DNA of 64,000 nucleotides from Ptychodera flava (lineage: Eukaryota; Hemichordata; Enteropneusta; Ptychoderidae). A model generated the notes under the pieces. It made no database searches. It was not told where the DNA came from and saw only the letters and a list, made by a program, of their open reading frames with translations. The DNA lies in NCBI RefSeq assembly GCF_041260155.1, contig NC_091930.1, forward strand, positions 23,615,737 to 23,679,736. The letters run 5' to 3'. Both the position numbers and the translations under genes were made by a program. The stretch's first letter is position 1. Each line of letters opens with the position of its first letter. Shown in pieces: positions 1-21,100 of the stretch.

Positions 1-618
1 TAGCGAAAATAAATAAAAATATCATCAGGTAGTGAAATACAGAAATAGAGTGATAAACATATATCAAGTCGTTTGGTTACTGTGAGTATGCTTTTATGAT
101 GTGAAGAAGATGAATTTCCACTTTTTGCGAAGGGCTTTTTAGTTGATCATCCTTTTAGCAAAAGAAAAAAGTGTCACAGTCCACGCAATATTGGGTCATC
201 TTTCGACGGTAAGAGTTTGCGTGTTAATCATCACTGATCGAACCAATGTCCATTATTTTAATGTATGTCTACGAAAACAAGAGGGAGAGAAAAATTGAAA
301 CGATCATGTGGAAGAATGACGTTGGCTCCCTATATTTGAAAGATATGTGAAAGTACAAGACGCTCGTGGGAGAGACGAAACTGATTATTGATATTGGCGA
401 CGATGGTCAAAATATCTAATCCTCACTTACTTTTTGCACTAGAAACCCATTTCAACATAGCAACCTGTAATATAATCTTTCGTATGCAATATGCTTGGTA
501 TTTTGTTTTAGAATATTGTATCATAAATCCATTGTCTTAATTTAGTCTCTGTTCAACACATTATCGGTGTCTAGATTCGTTTATTTGTTTCTGTACCAGT
601 TGATCGTATTCTTCTTAC
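1..618. other. left edge of window
   Basis: Downstream of the last recognised RTK exon. It should hold the cytoplasmic tail exon if that lies in the window; none could be supported. Confidence 0.4.
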
Positions 619-8302
<7,684 letters not shown>

Positions 8303-9097
8303 AATTGTTAAAATAACTGCTAGAATCAACACCCATAACTTTGTTTTATAATTCCACTTTTCGCGCCATTTCACCACAGTTGTTCTGCACGTAAAGGCGA
8401 AAGAGGGAAAAAATATTTAAGCATTTCAAGAAAATTCAACCTAAGTGTGAAAAAATGTACCTCCCAGGACCGCATGACCAGCATTGACGTCGTGACTGAA
8501 ATTGGCCTATTCGAGAAATCATTGAAATAAAATATTTTAACTAGTTATACAAATTAGTTAAACCATTGTCCTTCATATACCATGAAAATACAAAAATTGC
8601 AGTTGGCATGACTTCTCTTATTGCTTATATGTAACAATTAAAAAAAATCAGAAATTCCGATCAACCTTAAAGCATTGATAAGGCCACTTGTATACAATAA
8701 AACCCCAGGATTCCATTCAAATTTAGTACAATAAAACTTAGCGCAAGGTCTATTAACAAAATCTTGTTTCATATTCAACTTATGCTGATAATCTTTATTT
8801 CCCCACAATTTATCTGTTTCACATTTATGGCATTTTCACGTCTCACGGATGTGAAAAAGGTACACAGTGATTGCAGTAGGGGATGTTCGTTTAAGGAATC
8901 AAAGATGTTGCAAAAGACTACTCAATTTTATACTCGTGGTGCATGAAGAACACACATTGAATACAGCATATTTGCTTCAAATCAAACAACGCCCTCTGTA
9001 GACGGGAATCTGCAATTTCGAATACCTTTTTGTTAGGAGTTAGGGAGGCTTATGGCAACTGTTCAAAGAGACACACATAAACTGGATGATAACAAAG
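8303..9097. promoter_or_regulatory. bidirectional intergenic region between the divergent receptors
   Basis: About 800 bases separate the start codons of two head-to-head paralogous receptors. The stretch must hold both promoters unless distant noncoding first exons exist. Apart from the TATA-like motif on the minus side I see no clear element and no open frame worth calling. Confidence 0.5.
8344..8350 (-). promoter_or_regulatory. candidate TATA box for the RTK gene
   Basis: TATAAAA on the minus strand lies 42-48 bases before the start codon at 8302, which would leave a very short 5' UTR. This is a single motif match in an AT-rich region. Confidence 0.35.
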
Positions 9098-9149
9098 ATG
9101 GCTGCATCTGGAAACCGTGCTTTATACATTGCAATTTTTGTTATATGGA
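9098..9149 (+). CDS. ITIM receptor exon 1: signal peptide
   Basis: The ATG at 9098 opens MAASGNRALYIAIFVIW, a compact signal peptide. The donor is TGGA|GTGAGT in phase 1. The next recognised exon is 10 kb away. The phase and the RTK exon 1 structure both support the direct join to 19211. Confidence 0.75.
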
Positions 9150-12100
9150 GTGAGTATCAGTTTATGTTTTTTTAAGAAGGAAAAATATTCTGTGCTTCTG
9201 TGACGATTCTGTCAGTGCCGTTCTTTTGAAATCCATACAGTCTGTAAGAGTCTTTTGTCATAATGCGTCACATGAATAGATAAAATAAGGAAATATGTTC
9301 ATATAGAAGCTTAATTCTACAGTTGTCTTTAGATAAGATTTGATATAAATTATAGTCAGTATCATCAATGGGAAGGACTTATACCTTAAATACTAATTTC
9401 TGCTTGCCTTTTTGTCTTCTACTTGATGTTGGCGTTACCGCGTTCAACTACGTTAAAACAGTATGCAAGAATGACATATCGTATTGAAATACGTGTTGAT
9501 CTGCTCTACGCTATCAGATATTGATTTTGTTAACTGTGTTGAATACTTCGTCAACATGTTAATTACCATTCTCTTTTGCCGTGCGGTATTCAGACTCGTT
9601 GCCCTCTAGGACATGTAGTACGATCCTTGCCAACACCTGGCACAAAATAGCAGAAAAATTATAAAGAATGCAAATTAATTTGTCACCTGTTTGGATTAAT
9701 TGCATAAGAGATACCGTTTGACAAAACAAAAAAATTATATATCCAACAAATCAACTATAGTACAATGACCCATCATTGGATCTCCATAGCCGAAAATCAC
9801 TTATTTATATTGAAAAAAAAAACACATAAGAATCAGTGCAATCTTATACAAACCAAACATTTTCATGGAACTATGTCTGCCACCATCCACTCCAAATCTC
9901 GCCATAAGACTCTGGACGTCCAACTAGACGTATATCACTCAGGACATAAATTTGTCCTAAATGATATACGTCTTATAGTCTGTTTCAAAATGACCTATAT
10001 TACACGTCCTACACACATGTACTGCATGCTCTGATTGGTTAATCCGCTTCTCTAAGGTCCACTTTCGGAGCAGTCATTAGAGGGACCTCATGTGTTAGGT
10101 CTCATTATTATAAATTATTCAATTTACAGTTTCCCGTTTGGTTAATGTGTAGTTCCGGTCCTCCAGTGTTCACTGCCTCATTATGCAATGTCCCGTGTAC
10201 TTTTGGATGATGCCTGCACGTGGTCGCAGCTCGATCCCAGTATATGAAGAAAGGTACTCATGCCGAGTATTTGTCAAAATATCTAGTTAGATTTGACCTT
10301 GTTCGAGAGTTCCTTCACTGTTCATGGCATTTTATGTGATACTGTGAATTATACATGAATTAAATATTGTCAGGAGAAATTTTGTCCTTTTCCCTGCACG
10401 AGTTGGTTGAAATGAGCTACTGACGCCTGAAACCGTTACGTAATTTTTGTTACGTAATGCCTTGAAGCTCTATTGTTTCCTCTTGTCATTCACAGGCCTC
10501 ACTGTTGTCGATGCGGCCAATGCCCCGTCAAATCAAAATGAAAATGAAAAGCGTAAACTTTGTACGTAACCAACAATTGGAAAACAACGAGCCAATATGC
10601 CTGTAATGCTAGATTTGGTTCAAGTCGATGAATTTAAAAAAGAAACAAAAGCATTTATAATAGTTTCTCTTGTGTTCTCTCCAATTTCGTACAAAACTAT
10701 TCGAAATTTGGTAGCCCACGCCATGTTTTTCTCAGCGATTGAATGCGTTACCTTTGAGTCTGCGCAGGATAGTGAGTTAGTTTCTGCCGGATTCACCTCC
10801 GGGTGAAACTCCCCTGTATAGCGTTCACCCGACTCATCGCGTCCACTCCACTCACGCGCGCGTTTCACATGAAAGCAAAATACATATCGTTGCGTTCACT
10901 CCACTCAAACATTAACAAATCACAGACTTGAACCGAGTCTACTTAATGCATAAAGGCACAGAGATAAGTAAAAACATGGAAATTTAACGCATGAAGGTTT
11001 CTCGGGCATTTTTCATTATAACGTCCGGCCGATCCGTAAACATCATGAATAACGTATTACTTGAGCTGTAACCAGGAAGCGCTTGGGACATTGCATAATA
11101 AGGCAGTGAACACTGGAGATCCCACCGATCAGCGTAACGAAAATGGACCTTAAATTACCAGATGAACCAATCAGTGATGTTGGTATATATGGACCTGACT
11201 TACGAAACAGGACTGATATGATTATCTGATGTATTTAAAGACAACGGGAAACGTAACTCTGTTTATACTTAATCATTCATTGTGATATAACCGGGGTTAT
11301 GATGGTATCATCGGTTACTTGGTAGCGTGTCGGGGCCGGCAAGGCTGGTATGATGTTGGAGGGGTGAAAGGACGACTTGAGGCGGCGAGTAATATAATCT
11401 AAATATGTTACTTTATTCCACTATACACCAGGCTACGGTACAATAGCTAGAGGTGAGCTTGAGACTGACCAATATACAGGAGGGCCAAGACAGATATACA
11501 TGACCTCGTAAATAGTACTGACAGCTAATTGATAATAATGACATGACACCATGTAACATGCCACCCTCCTTATTTTGATGGAGACAGGGAGTCTACATCA
11601 CTAGTAAGGCAAAATCATTCAGAAAGTCAGCAAAACTTAAAATGAAATAATACAATGCTAATACTACTGAATCTAAAAGAAAATACACGAAAAAAAAATT
11701 CTGTCTAAGTCGGCTACAGCAACCTGGGCAAACACCATTACTATAAGGGTTGAAAATTCAACATGCATTTTTGAAAACAGTTTACATTAGGTCACTAAAG
11801 CCCTTTCACTACATCATTCATGCACTTTCACACACTACCGTACGTCCTAACTCCACATTCCCGACAATGCATCTACATTTTCATTTTCGCTGCCTTGTTG
11901 TAAAGTTTTAATTGATTCTCGTGCAGTATGTTACCCCGTTGCAACATTTCACGATTTTTACTGCACATTTTGTCTAACCAAACCGACGGATTGTGATCTC
12001 TTTGCGCTGTAAATTCCCTCCCGTGAAAGTAAGGATTCAAGGCTTCCACAGGCCAAACAATGGCTAAATACTGTCTTTCTATTGTCGCGTAATTTCTCTC

Positions 12101-15100
12101 CCTGGGCCTGAGGAGTTTTCGGCTAATATACTGATAAGATAAGATAAGATAAGATAAGATAAGATAAAACTTTATTAAATCCCTAAAAGGGCAATTTGAA
12201 TGCCTGCTTGACGAACGATACAAAAATAAATACAAAGTCAAAAAGCACAAAAAAACAAGACCATGAAAGCGAAAAACAGAGACACAAAGAACATGGCCGT
12301 TAATTTCCACGATTAAAATTTGCGTTAAAAAGACTGACAGCTTGTGGAATAAAAGAGTTTGCGTAACGCTGGGTACGGGCTACCGGTGGCCTAAGTCTGC
12401 CACTTCTAACAATGCGTTTATCGACCAAGTCGTGATGTAGAGGATGAGTCTCATCGGTCAGAGTTAGTGTTAATTTCTTATCAAGTCGATCATGGTAGAT
12501 AAGGTCAACTTGTCGCTGTGAATTTCCGATGATTGTTTCCACCTTTTTTATGATTTTGTCAAGCCTAGCTTTCTCTTACGAACCTGATGTTCCTCTCCCT
12601 TAAAATCACACAAATATGAAACCGCACGGATACTATGGTCAGACGCGTCTGTCTGCACCACAGACGATTTATTGTAGTATGGAACAGCCAGAACTGGTAA
12701 TGAAGCTATGGTTTCGCGATTTTTTTACTTAATTTGTCTAAAACCGGGGTCGATTATATACATGGTCGCCCGTTTATTCAGTATCTATCAACATATCAAA
12801 CAATATAAGTAGTAGCTTGCATCAAACAAAATTCATAAAAAATGGCCGACTTTGTCCCTTTACAATAACAACTATATGGTTTTAACGTACTAAAGTAATG
12901 TCTCTATACGAATACTTTTATTAATACCCTAAACCTAACCTTGACTCTTACAATAGCCAACTAATAACATTTGCCTCTTCTTCAATTTTTGTCTTTTTGG
13001 TCGGGTTGCATCGAAAGTAACACATATCTTCAGTTTCATCTTTTACAGAAATAATCTGTGTTAGATGTTTCATAAAACAGTTTGTAACTGTCCTGTTACC
13101 GTTTTGACGTGTCAGTTCAGTCAATGGGGTCGCAGTGTCAGAGAAATTGTTGATAAACTTCATGTAATATCCTGCTTATAAATCCCAAAAATGATCTGAT
13201 ATCCCAAAAATGATCTGACATCACGCTTTCTTTCTGGTGTTGGATAATTGACATTAGCATATACCTTAACTGCTACAGGTTTTATTATTCAACTCAAACA
13301 GTTGTCAGAGTGTATCACATTACTGTAGTTAAAATAAATTATGTTTTCGAAGTGTTATTATTTGGTTGGCATGAACATAATAACGTAACTCTGATAGACA
13401 CTGATATATACTACCATTCTTTAAACAAACATTACATATCGCGGGTGATCCTGTCATAGTGATAAATGCCAACATGTATTTGCTCCATTTTAATTGAGAA
13501 ATTACGTGTATTATCTTAAGAGTGGGTACGTCATGTGACATATAATTATGTACTCGAAGTAGTGCCTACACTACATACAGAACAACAAATCAATGTGATC
13601 ACGCTTAAATGTATCATTAGAATTTCCTTGCACTTACTAAATGATAATAACAATCCAATTAAATGGACTTAACTCAGCAAATAAATTTTTATTAATTCTT
13701 ATTTTATTTATTTTATTCATACTATATCCAGCAGGTAAAGCATAATATGATACTTTGAGTTCAAAACGTAATCGATACATCACTAGTACTGTCCGGCTGA
13801 TGTACAGGCAAAGCTAGACAAACACACAATACATAAAACACAATACGACGGCAGGTACAGCGAAGAACTATGGCAGAAAATCACATCATTAGAATCAAGA
13901 GCAGTAGATATATAGGGTTTTATCCATGGCATTTTGTAAAGGCATAGTCATCAGCTTCGATTTAAAAGTTGAAAACGTTAAAGGCGGAGTCTCCCTCTAA
14001 AAGGACGCGAAGCTATGGCGGCGTTCGTTGTGAAAGTGGACACCAAACAGGCAACACGCGGGCACACGCTCCAGAAAATGCCACTTTTTAGTTTTTCGGC
14101 CGCAAAAACGCAGACAGACTGCCAAGGGTCAGCGCGAAGCTGCTTCCGATCGAACTCTGTAGTTATATTCAAATTCTAACGCGACTGGAAGACATTTTAG
14201 TAAATCCGAGCGTTTATGGTGGGGAATCAAAGACCGTTGGCAATTTGAACCTACTGTTAATTAGTATAGTTAATCGCACGAGTAGGTGTGCTGTTATAGT
14301 TGTAATCACCACACTTATGATCAGTTCCTGACCATAGGTGTGGTGATATGATAATTATTTTCTTTCATTAAAGTGTGGTGATTACTTATTTATATATGAA
14401 TAAAAGTATGACCAATGACTAATTTGCATAAGAACAATAGGTGGCAGTCGTGTTTTCAGGGATAAATGGATGGCAAGAACAATATGTCACATGACCTGGA
14501 GTGGTATAATATGTATTATTATACATCTACCATCGAGAACAATAGAATTTAGCGTGCGCTAAAAAAGCCGTACGGAACTCGCGTCCGTTCCGTACGGCAC
14601 GGTTTCAAGGCGCCCCATTCCCTGCGGCTGTATCTGCGCGTTCACTGTAGAACGGTTTCAAGGGACCCATTGGACGAGTGCCAGAACAAGTATTGCAGAA
14701 GCGCGTCCGAGGTAGCGTTCCACACTGGCGCGATAAAATCGGAAGAAAAATTGTTGACATTGCGCGAAAACGGTCACTACTCCGACATTTTGATGCCCCG
14801 ATAAGGAATGTAAGATGTATAATAATAAGGTTATTACGAAAATACCACAAAGGATGCACTCGGACATTGGGGCCTCGCATCGCCCTCCGCTTCGCGTCGG
14901 GCGATACGCTGCGCCAATGTCCTCGTGCATCCTTTGCGGTATTTTCGTAATAACCTCATAATACTGTGAAACGACGTTGTAAAATGAGTACTTGCTAAGA
15001 TTAGCCGGACAAGTAAGCACTGATAGAATATCAGAAAAGTCAATTTTAAAATTCACAGTTATGCATACATTACAAATCTATACTTTCACTCTTAACATAA

Positions 15101-18100
15101 AATGGTGTTGGATTACATAAAGGGCGATATATAATTACAACGATTCAACAACAGGATTTGTTTAAAGCGTAACTATTTGACAAATCCTCTCTGAACACCT
15201 TTCAGGTCAGAATATGCTATCTCGATTACAGCAAAGCTTTTGATAAAATTGACCATACTTTTCTTTTGTCTAAATTGATTAAGCTAGGAATCAATATAAA
15301 TTTAATCAAATGGGTTGCCCACTTCCTTTTAACAGAAAGCAACGAGTTGTGATAGATAACGCTATATCAAGTTGGAGAACTGTTATCGCCGGAGTACCTC
15401 AGGGTACTAAACTTGGACCAATTTTGTTTGTACTTATGGTCAATGATCTTCATACTATAATCAGGAACTCTCACTTTATCTTTATGGATGACACAACCAT
15501 ATCAGAACACTTCTGCCACAAGAATATTACAAATTCAACTCTACAGTCAGACCTTGATGAAATTTACAAATGGTCTCAGAGAAACAAGATGGAACTGAAC
15601 ATTAAAAGTGTAAAGAAATGAGAATAGTTTTTTCAAAATCTGAAATATTCATTCCTCCACTGAACATCAACAACGTTGCTTTAGAAGTTGTAACTTCATA
15701 CAAAGTCTTGGTCTTACATTACTTGACACGCTTAAATGGGATTCACACATTGATGATATTATATCTAAAGCCAGTAAGAGATTACATTTAATGAGAGTAT
15801 TATGTAGATATGGGGCAACAACGGAGGACCTAAAACGGATTTACATTTCACTTATTAGATCATGTCTGGAATTTTCTTGCATAGTTTGGGAAGGTTGGCT
15901 CACCGAGAAATTGAAAATGGCGATTGAGAGTGTCCAGAAAAGAGCACTTAGAATTATCTTGCCTTTCACTCACTATGACGATGCTTTAAAATGTTTGGGC
16001 ATTGTGAGTTTAGAAGACAGGCGTAAACAAATTTGTAGAAAATTTGGGTCTGAAGTAACAAATGAACACCACAAGCTACATCACTTAGTGCCAAATATCC
16101 ATTCACATGGTTACGAGACCCGACATAAGAATAGATTAACCTTTAAATGTAGGACAACACGAATGGAAAATAGCCCCATTGTACATTGTATTAGATTGAA
16201 CAATCAGTCATCATGATTTTGTAATGCTCAGTCTTCTTATTTCAACAACGCATTTATCTCTCTGCATTTTATCAGTCAGCGTTTTTAGATGTAATACTTT
16301 GTTTTATTTTATTTTACTCTGTCAGTGTTTTTACACGCAATAATTTGTTTTATTTTATATTATTCAGTAAGTGTTTTTTAGATGTAATACTTCTTTTTAT
16401 TTCCCTGTAACTCATACTTTTTGACCGTCGGTCACCTTTTGAGTGCTTACAATAAACCATTTTTTATTTTATTTTTATTAGTTTTGCTGATGAGAAATTT
16501 CTTCCATAGGACAATATATTTGAAAAATACCCACGGTTACATCTTGCATATGGTACATATCTTATTTAAAGCAGGACAAGTTATTTGTTTAAAACAAGTA
16601 ATTTAAACGATTTTTGTACAATCTAGTGAATATGTTGGTTGAAAAAGAGAATATTAGTAAGGTTATTCTAAAGATAATAATAATAATAATAATAATAATA
16701 ATCTTTATTTCAACTCGATAGCCTTGATAGGTATACGCCTCTTTTCACAAGGGTCGAGCACAAAGAAAGTTAGAAAACAAAAACAAACAACAGCACAGCA
16801 AAGTTAAAAAACATAAAACATACAGCAACACAACAAAATCGACAACAACATAAAATGATCAGAAGGTGACAGCATCAGTAAAACTTTGTAAATAAAATTT
16901 ATAACAAGCACGTTTAAAAATTGAAAGGCTTGTACAGCCTCTTATTGATGTGGGCAACTCGTTATAAAACCTCGGAGCAGATACTCTAAAAGATTGTTTC
17001 AGCAATTCAGTTCTGGCAAATGGTACTTTTAAAGTTTCATTAAAACAGATCTTAAAGATCTTTGTGCATCGTACAATGTTAACATGTCCCGGATATAAGA
17101 TGGAGCCATGCCAAAAAGAGCTTTGTAGACAGACACAACTAATTTATACTTGTAACGATAGGATAGTGGATACCATTTCAAACGAGTAAACATTTCCACA
17201 GAGGGAGTGCCAGAGTCACAATCCAAAATTAATCTCATTGCCCGTTTTAAAAGACCGTTTAAACGATCCATATCCTTCTGACTACAACAACCCCAAATAC
17301 TAAGACAATAGTCAAAATAGGGTAAAATAAAACAATTGTAAAACTGGCGCCTCGCTGAGGTTGGTAGAAATGGCCTTATTCTGGCCAAGAGATATAGTTT
17401 ACATTTGATTTTCTTCACAATATTATGGACATCTCTCAAATGAGATGCCAAGACAAATCACTCTGAATAGTAACACCAAGAAGTTTCTCACAATCAACAT
17501 TTTCAATATTATTGCTACCAAGTTTATTTATGACGTATACTTTGTTATACATGACAACTTTTCCCCACACAGACTTAGACGTGGTGGCTGTGACCAATCT
17601 GGCTGAAATTGGTCATAGCCACCACGTCTATTAAAATTCATGAGTTTACTTTTCTTGTTTACGTACATACTTATATCAGATGGAAATCTGAGGATTTGCG
17701 ATTACATCAGGTTGACAACCCCCCACACAAGAGCAATGAATTAAAATTACTCTTTACAAAGCATGCGGACAAATTTGTTGGTTCCACACATGTCACTTAC
17801 TCTTTACAAAGCATGACAAATTAGTTGGTTCCACACATGTCACGACAAATACAACACTAACGTTCATTGGAAAAGGACAATTTGAAGCCGCCTATGAAAG
17901 CTCGTGCCCGTGTGCAGTGATATGTTCGTCGGTAACGCTGTGAATGAAACATGCACACAGCGGCCCACACAACATCGTAAGCTTACTATCGTGGTATTTG
18001 TACGTGCGTGGTACGTCCGTGATCGTATTTGAGTGCATAAGTTACCGCAGGCTACCACTACCAGTAACTCGCGGTTACTGGAAAAGCCGAGGGTAGCCTA

Positions 18101-21100
18101 AACTGAATTTTCCTGTAAACGTCTTAATTTTCTTAAAGTACATCACAGCAGCTGGACTGCGAGTCTCCTCTTTGAAAATATATTCGCATTTACTCAATAA
18201 AATATATAGGTGAGTGACAAGGTTTTGAGAGGGTGTGCAACGTGCAACGTAGAAGAAGCTGCCCCAAGGCATCGTGTGTCCGCGGAAGCGGCCGGGGTGG
18301 TCCGGAAGAGAATATGCCTATCTGCCCTGTACTGGCCGTTAGGCCGGAAACGAAAACATAAAAAACTGCTTGAGATTCAATGTTTCTAGTGTTTTTTGAC
18401 AGTAAATAAGGACAGAAAACCACACTTATGATTGATATTATTCGATGTCATTTTCTTTTTGTCATGTTAGTAAATTTGGCTATATGACTAGAAATAAAGT
18501 ATCCGACACCGTTCTTTTGACATTGACCCTAAGTAATAGTAAAAATGATTATCTGTCACAACATAGCGGTCCTTCTTCAACTGCAACTATTTTCTTCACT
18601 GCACAGTTTGTCCACCAGTAACAGTCATCGGGGCCTTGACTTTTTCACCTACTGAGAACGCGTAATGAGCCATGTTTTCTGTGTTTTCCCGTGTTTGGCT
18701 TTATTGCTAATGAAACTTTTAATTTAATTGTTTTCCAAGTCAACTATCCAAGCATTTTAAGAGGGGTGATCAAAAGGCCAGAACAGCCAATTTTGACCAA
18801 CCGGGTTCAAGAACCCGGAAAGGTGTTAAAAGTGTGCGATAGATGTGTTTACGACATAAACATTACGAACAGTAGGATTAAGATAGGTATGAATAATCCA
18901 AATTGCCCAGTTTCTGTGTGGGGAAAAGTTGGGATGTAATAGCTGTTTGCATGCTTGTTATGGAAGTTGATGGCGTTTGAATTTTAAGAAAAGGCAGTGA
19001 CATTGCATTGTTTATCATCGTTCATTATTGAGCAGGATAAGCATGGGAAAGTTTATAAACTGTTCATGCAACCAATTTCTAAAGAAAGTGTAACTCGCCA
19101 TAACAAAACAGTCCTATAAATAATAATTTCAAAAAGTCAACAACAAGTGCATACTTTGTTATCCAACTGCAGACTAATATATATCAGTACTCTAGATTTC
19201 AGAAATGCAGCAGCATTCATCGTCAAACCAGTTGACACTCTGGTACTACCTGGAAGCACTACGCAATTTAACTGCACCTATAACGTCGCCCCTGTCTTTA
19301 AAGTATGGTATCGTGGAAACAGCTTGGTAGCACATCAAGATGTTATACAGGATCCATATACAGAACGCTTTGAAGTCGTAGGCGAAGGAGATGTGTATAA
19401 TCTTCGAATCCTCAGTACTTCTATAGACGACGGAGGTGCATACGAATGTACGGATGTCGGAAATCGTACAAGGAAAGCAGTGGCTTTTCTTTATGTCATA
19501 GGTGAATACATTATAGTTTGATTCATGAACAGTAGCATTTTAATCCACGATTTTTCAGTAGGGGCAGATACAGAGACGTTGAAACTATGCAGGTCCTAAA
19601 ACTTACTAGGTTATAGCAAACATGATATCGAGGAAAGAAACTATGAGAAACACTGGCGATGGAACTGCCCAAAAATCATATTGCCAGGAGGTGTATGTGG
19701 TGTGTGGACTTGAGAGTTGGAAAAGACTCTCAAAATATATAATGAATCTGACATATTTGCATAATCTATCTTTCAATAATCGCAATGATACCAATCCAAT
19801 AACACTAGGTCAGAATTCGTAAGACAATAGTTGTAAACATAGACACAAAACAGCACAAAACAGACACTAAATAGACGGTACACAAACAAAGTCAAATTCA
19901 GGAAAGAAAGATATATGGACCTCTGGCCAAAAGACCAAGAAGTGATGTTTGATGTTCAATTTTAAGGCTGTACAAAACTAATTGGCAAATTTTGCATGAC
20001 TCGTCAGTAAGGAAGTCATGTAATCTGAAAGAGTAAGAGAGAGACAGAGTTTAGGAAGCCGTCATTATTTACGGCTTGGGGTCGGAAGAATGTGAACGGG
20101 ACCACTCAAAGATTGAAAACTTGAAGGGGGTACTCACAATTGGAGAGGAAGAAGGGGGGTACTCATTTTTCGTGCAAAATAAATTGAAACAACTCTTAAA
20201 GTGCACCATGCACACGTCAATTTTCTTAAAATGTTGATGCGAGAGGGGGACATCCTTCTCTTGTGAATCCATCCATTGTTATCACAGAAACATATATTTT
20301 AATTGCCTTAAGGCTTTTCATTGGAAGCTGGCAGCAGGCGAATTGACACAGATTTTCCATTTCTACATCTTATTACGGTCTTCAATCTCTGGCAAACCGA
20401 TAACTGTTTTAACTTTGTCATTTTTTGGGTTTTTTATATTGACTCAAACACTAGTCATACTAAAATGTCATAAGAGTATATTGTTCACTGTCATTTTTAA
20501 GCAATTTTACCGAAAACTAATTGAAACTCCTCTGAGATTGCACCATCAAAAAACATAAATTTCTCGAAATTTGCGTTGCGAGAGGGGGGACACCCCCTCT
20601 CGGGCTCTCACCTAGGGTGTTCTTACAGTTTTACTTAGGAAACAAGCAAATTAAAAAAAACCTTAGATTGCACCTGACTACACAATTGCACACGTCAATT
20701 CTCAAATTTTTCCATGCAAGATAGGGGAGATCCCCCTCTGACACTTTCGTCTCAGCCTCTCGCGTTCTTCCAATGTACTTTCAAATTCTGCCGACTCAGA
20801 TATCCTTGTGATAACCATGTCATGATACCTATCCAACTTACAGGGGCAAAGTCGACCATTTTCATTAATTTTGTTTGATACAAGATACTACTTATATTGA
20901 TTGATATGTTGAAAGATACTGAATGAATGGGTGACCATGCATTTGACCCCGGTTTTAGACAAATTAAATGAACACATCGCGATAATGAATTATTTGTCAT
21001 GACCATTAATTCATTATGGCGATGGTTTCGCTTACCCTGTTAAAAACCGGGGGCGAATATATGCATGGTCACCCATTCATTCAGTATCTTTCAATATGTC

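Larger units (their letters stand above)
11558..13290 (-). pseudogene. Ty3/gypsy pol remnant (RT and RNase H), nested LINE inside
   Basis: Minus-strand pieces in order: NYPTPERKRDVRSFLG and FINNFSDTATPLTELTR (end of reverse transcriptase), SSVVQTDASDHSIRAV (RNase H start), and RKLLRPRERNYATIERQYLA with FTAQRDHNPSVW (RNase H end). RNase H is split by the LINE fragment at 12134-12580. A foldback copy sits at 12697-12861, and a 17-base duplication lies near 13190. No integrase was seen before the LTR, so this is a decayed, internally deleted element. Confidence 0.75.

Noticed and set aside
420-440. Tiny last RTK exon (AG, then three codons and TAA)
   Set aside because: Weak pyrimidine tract and too short to distinguish from chance.
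18691-18939. 82-codon frame in intron 1
   Set aside because: No domain, no splice context and no similarity that I recognise.
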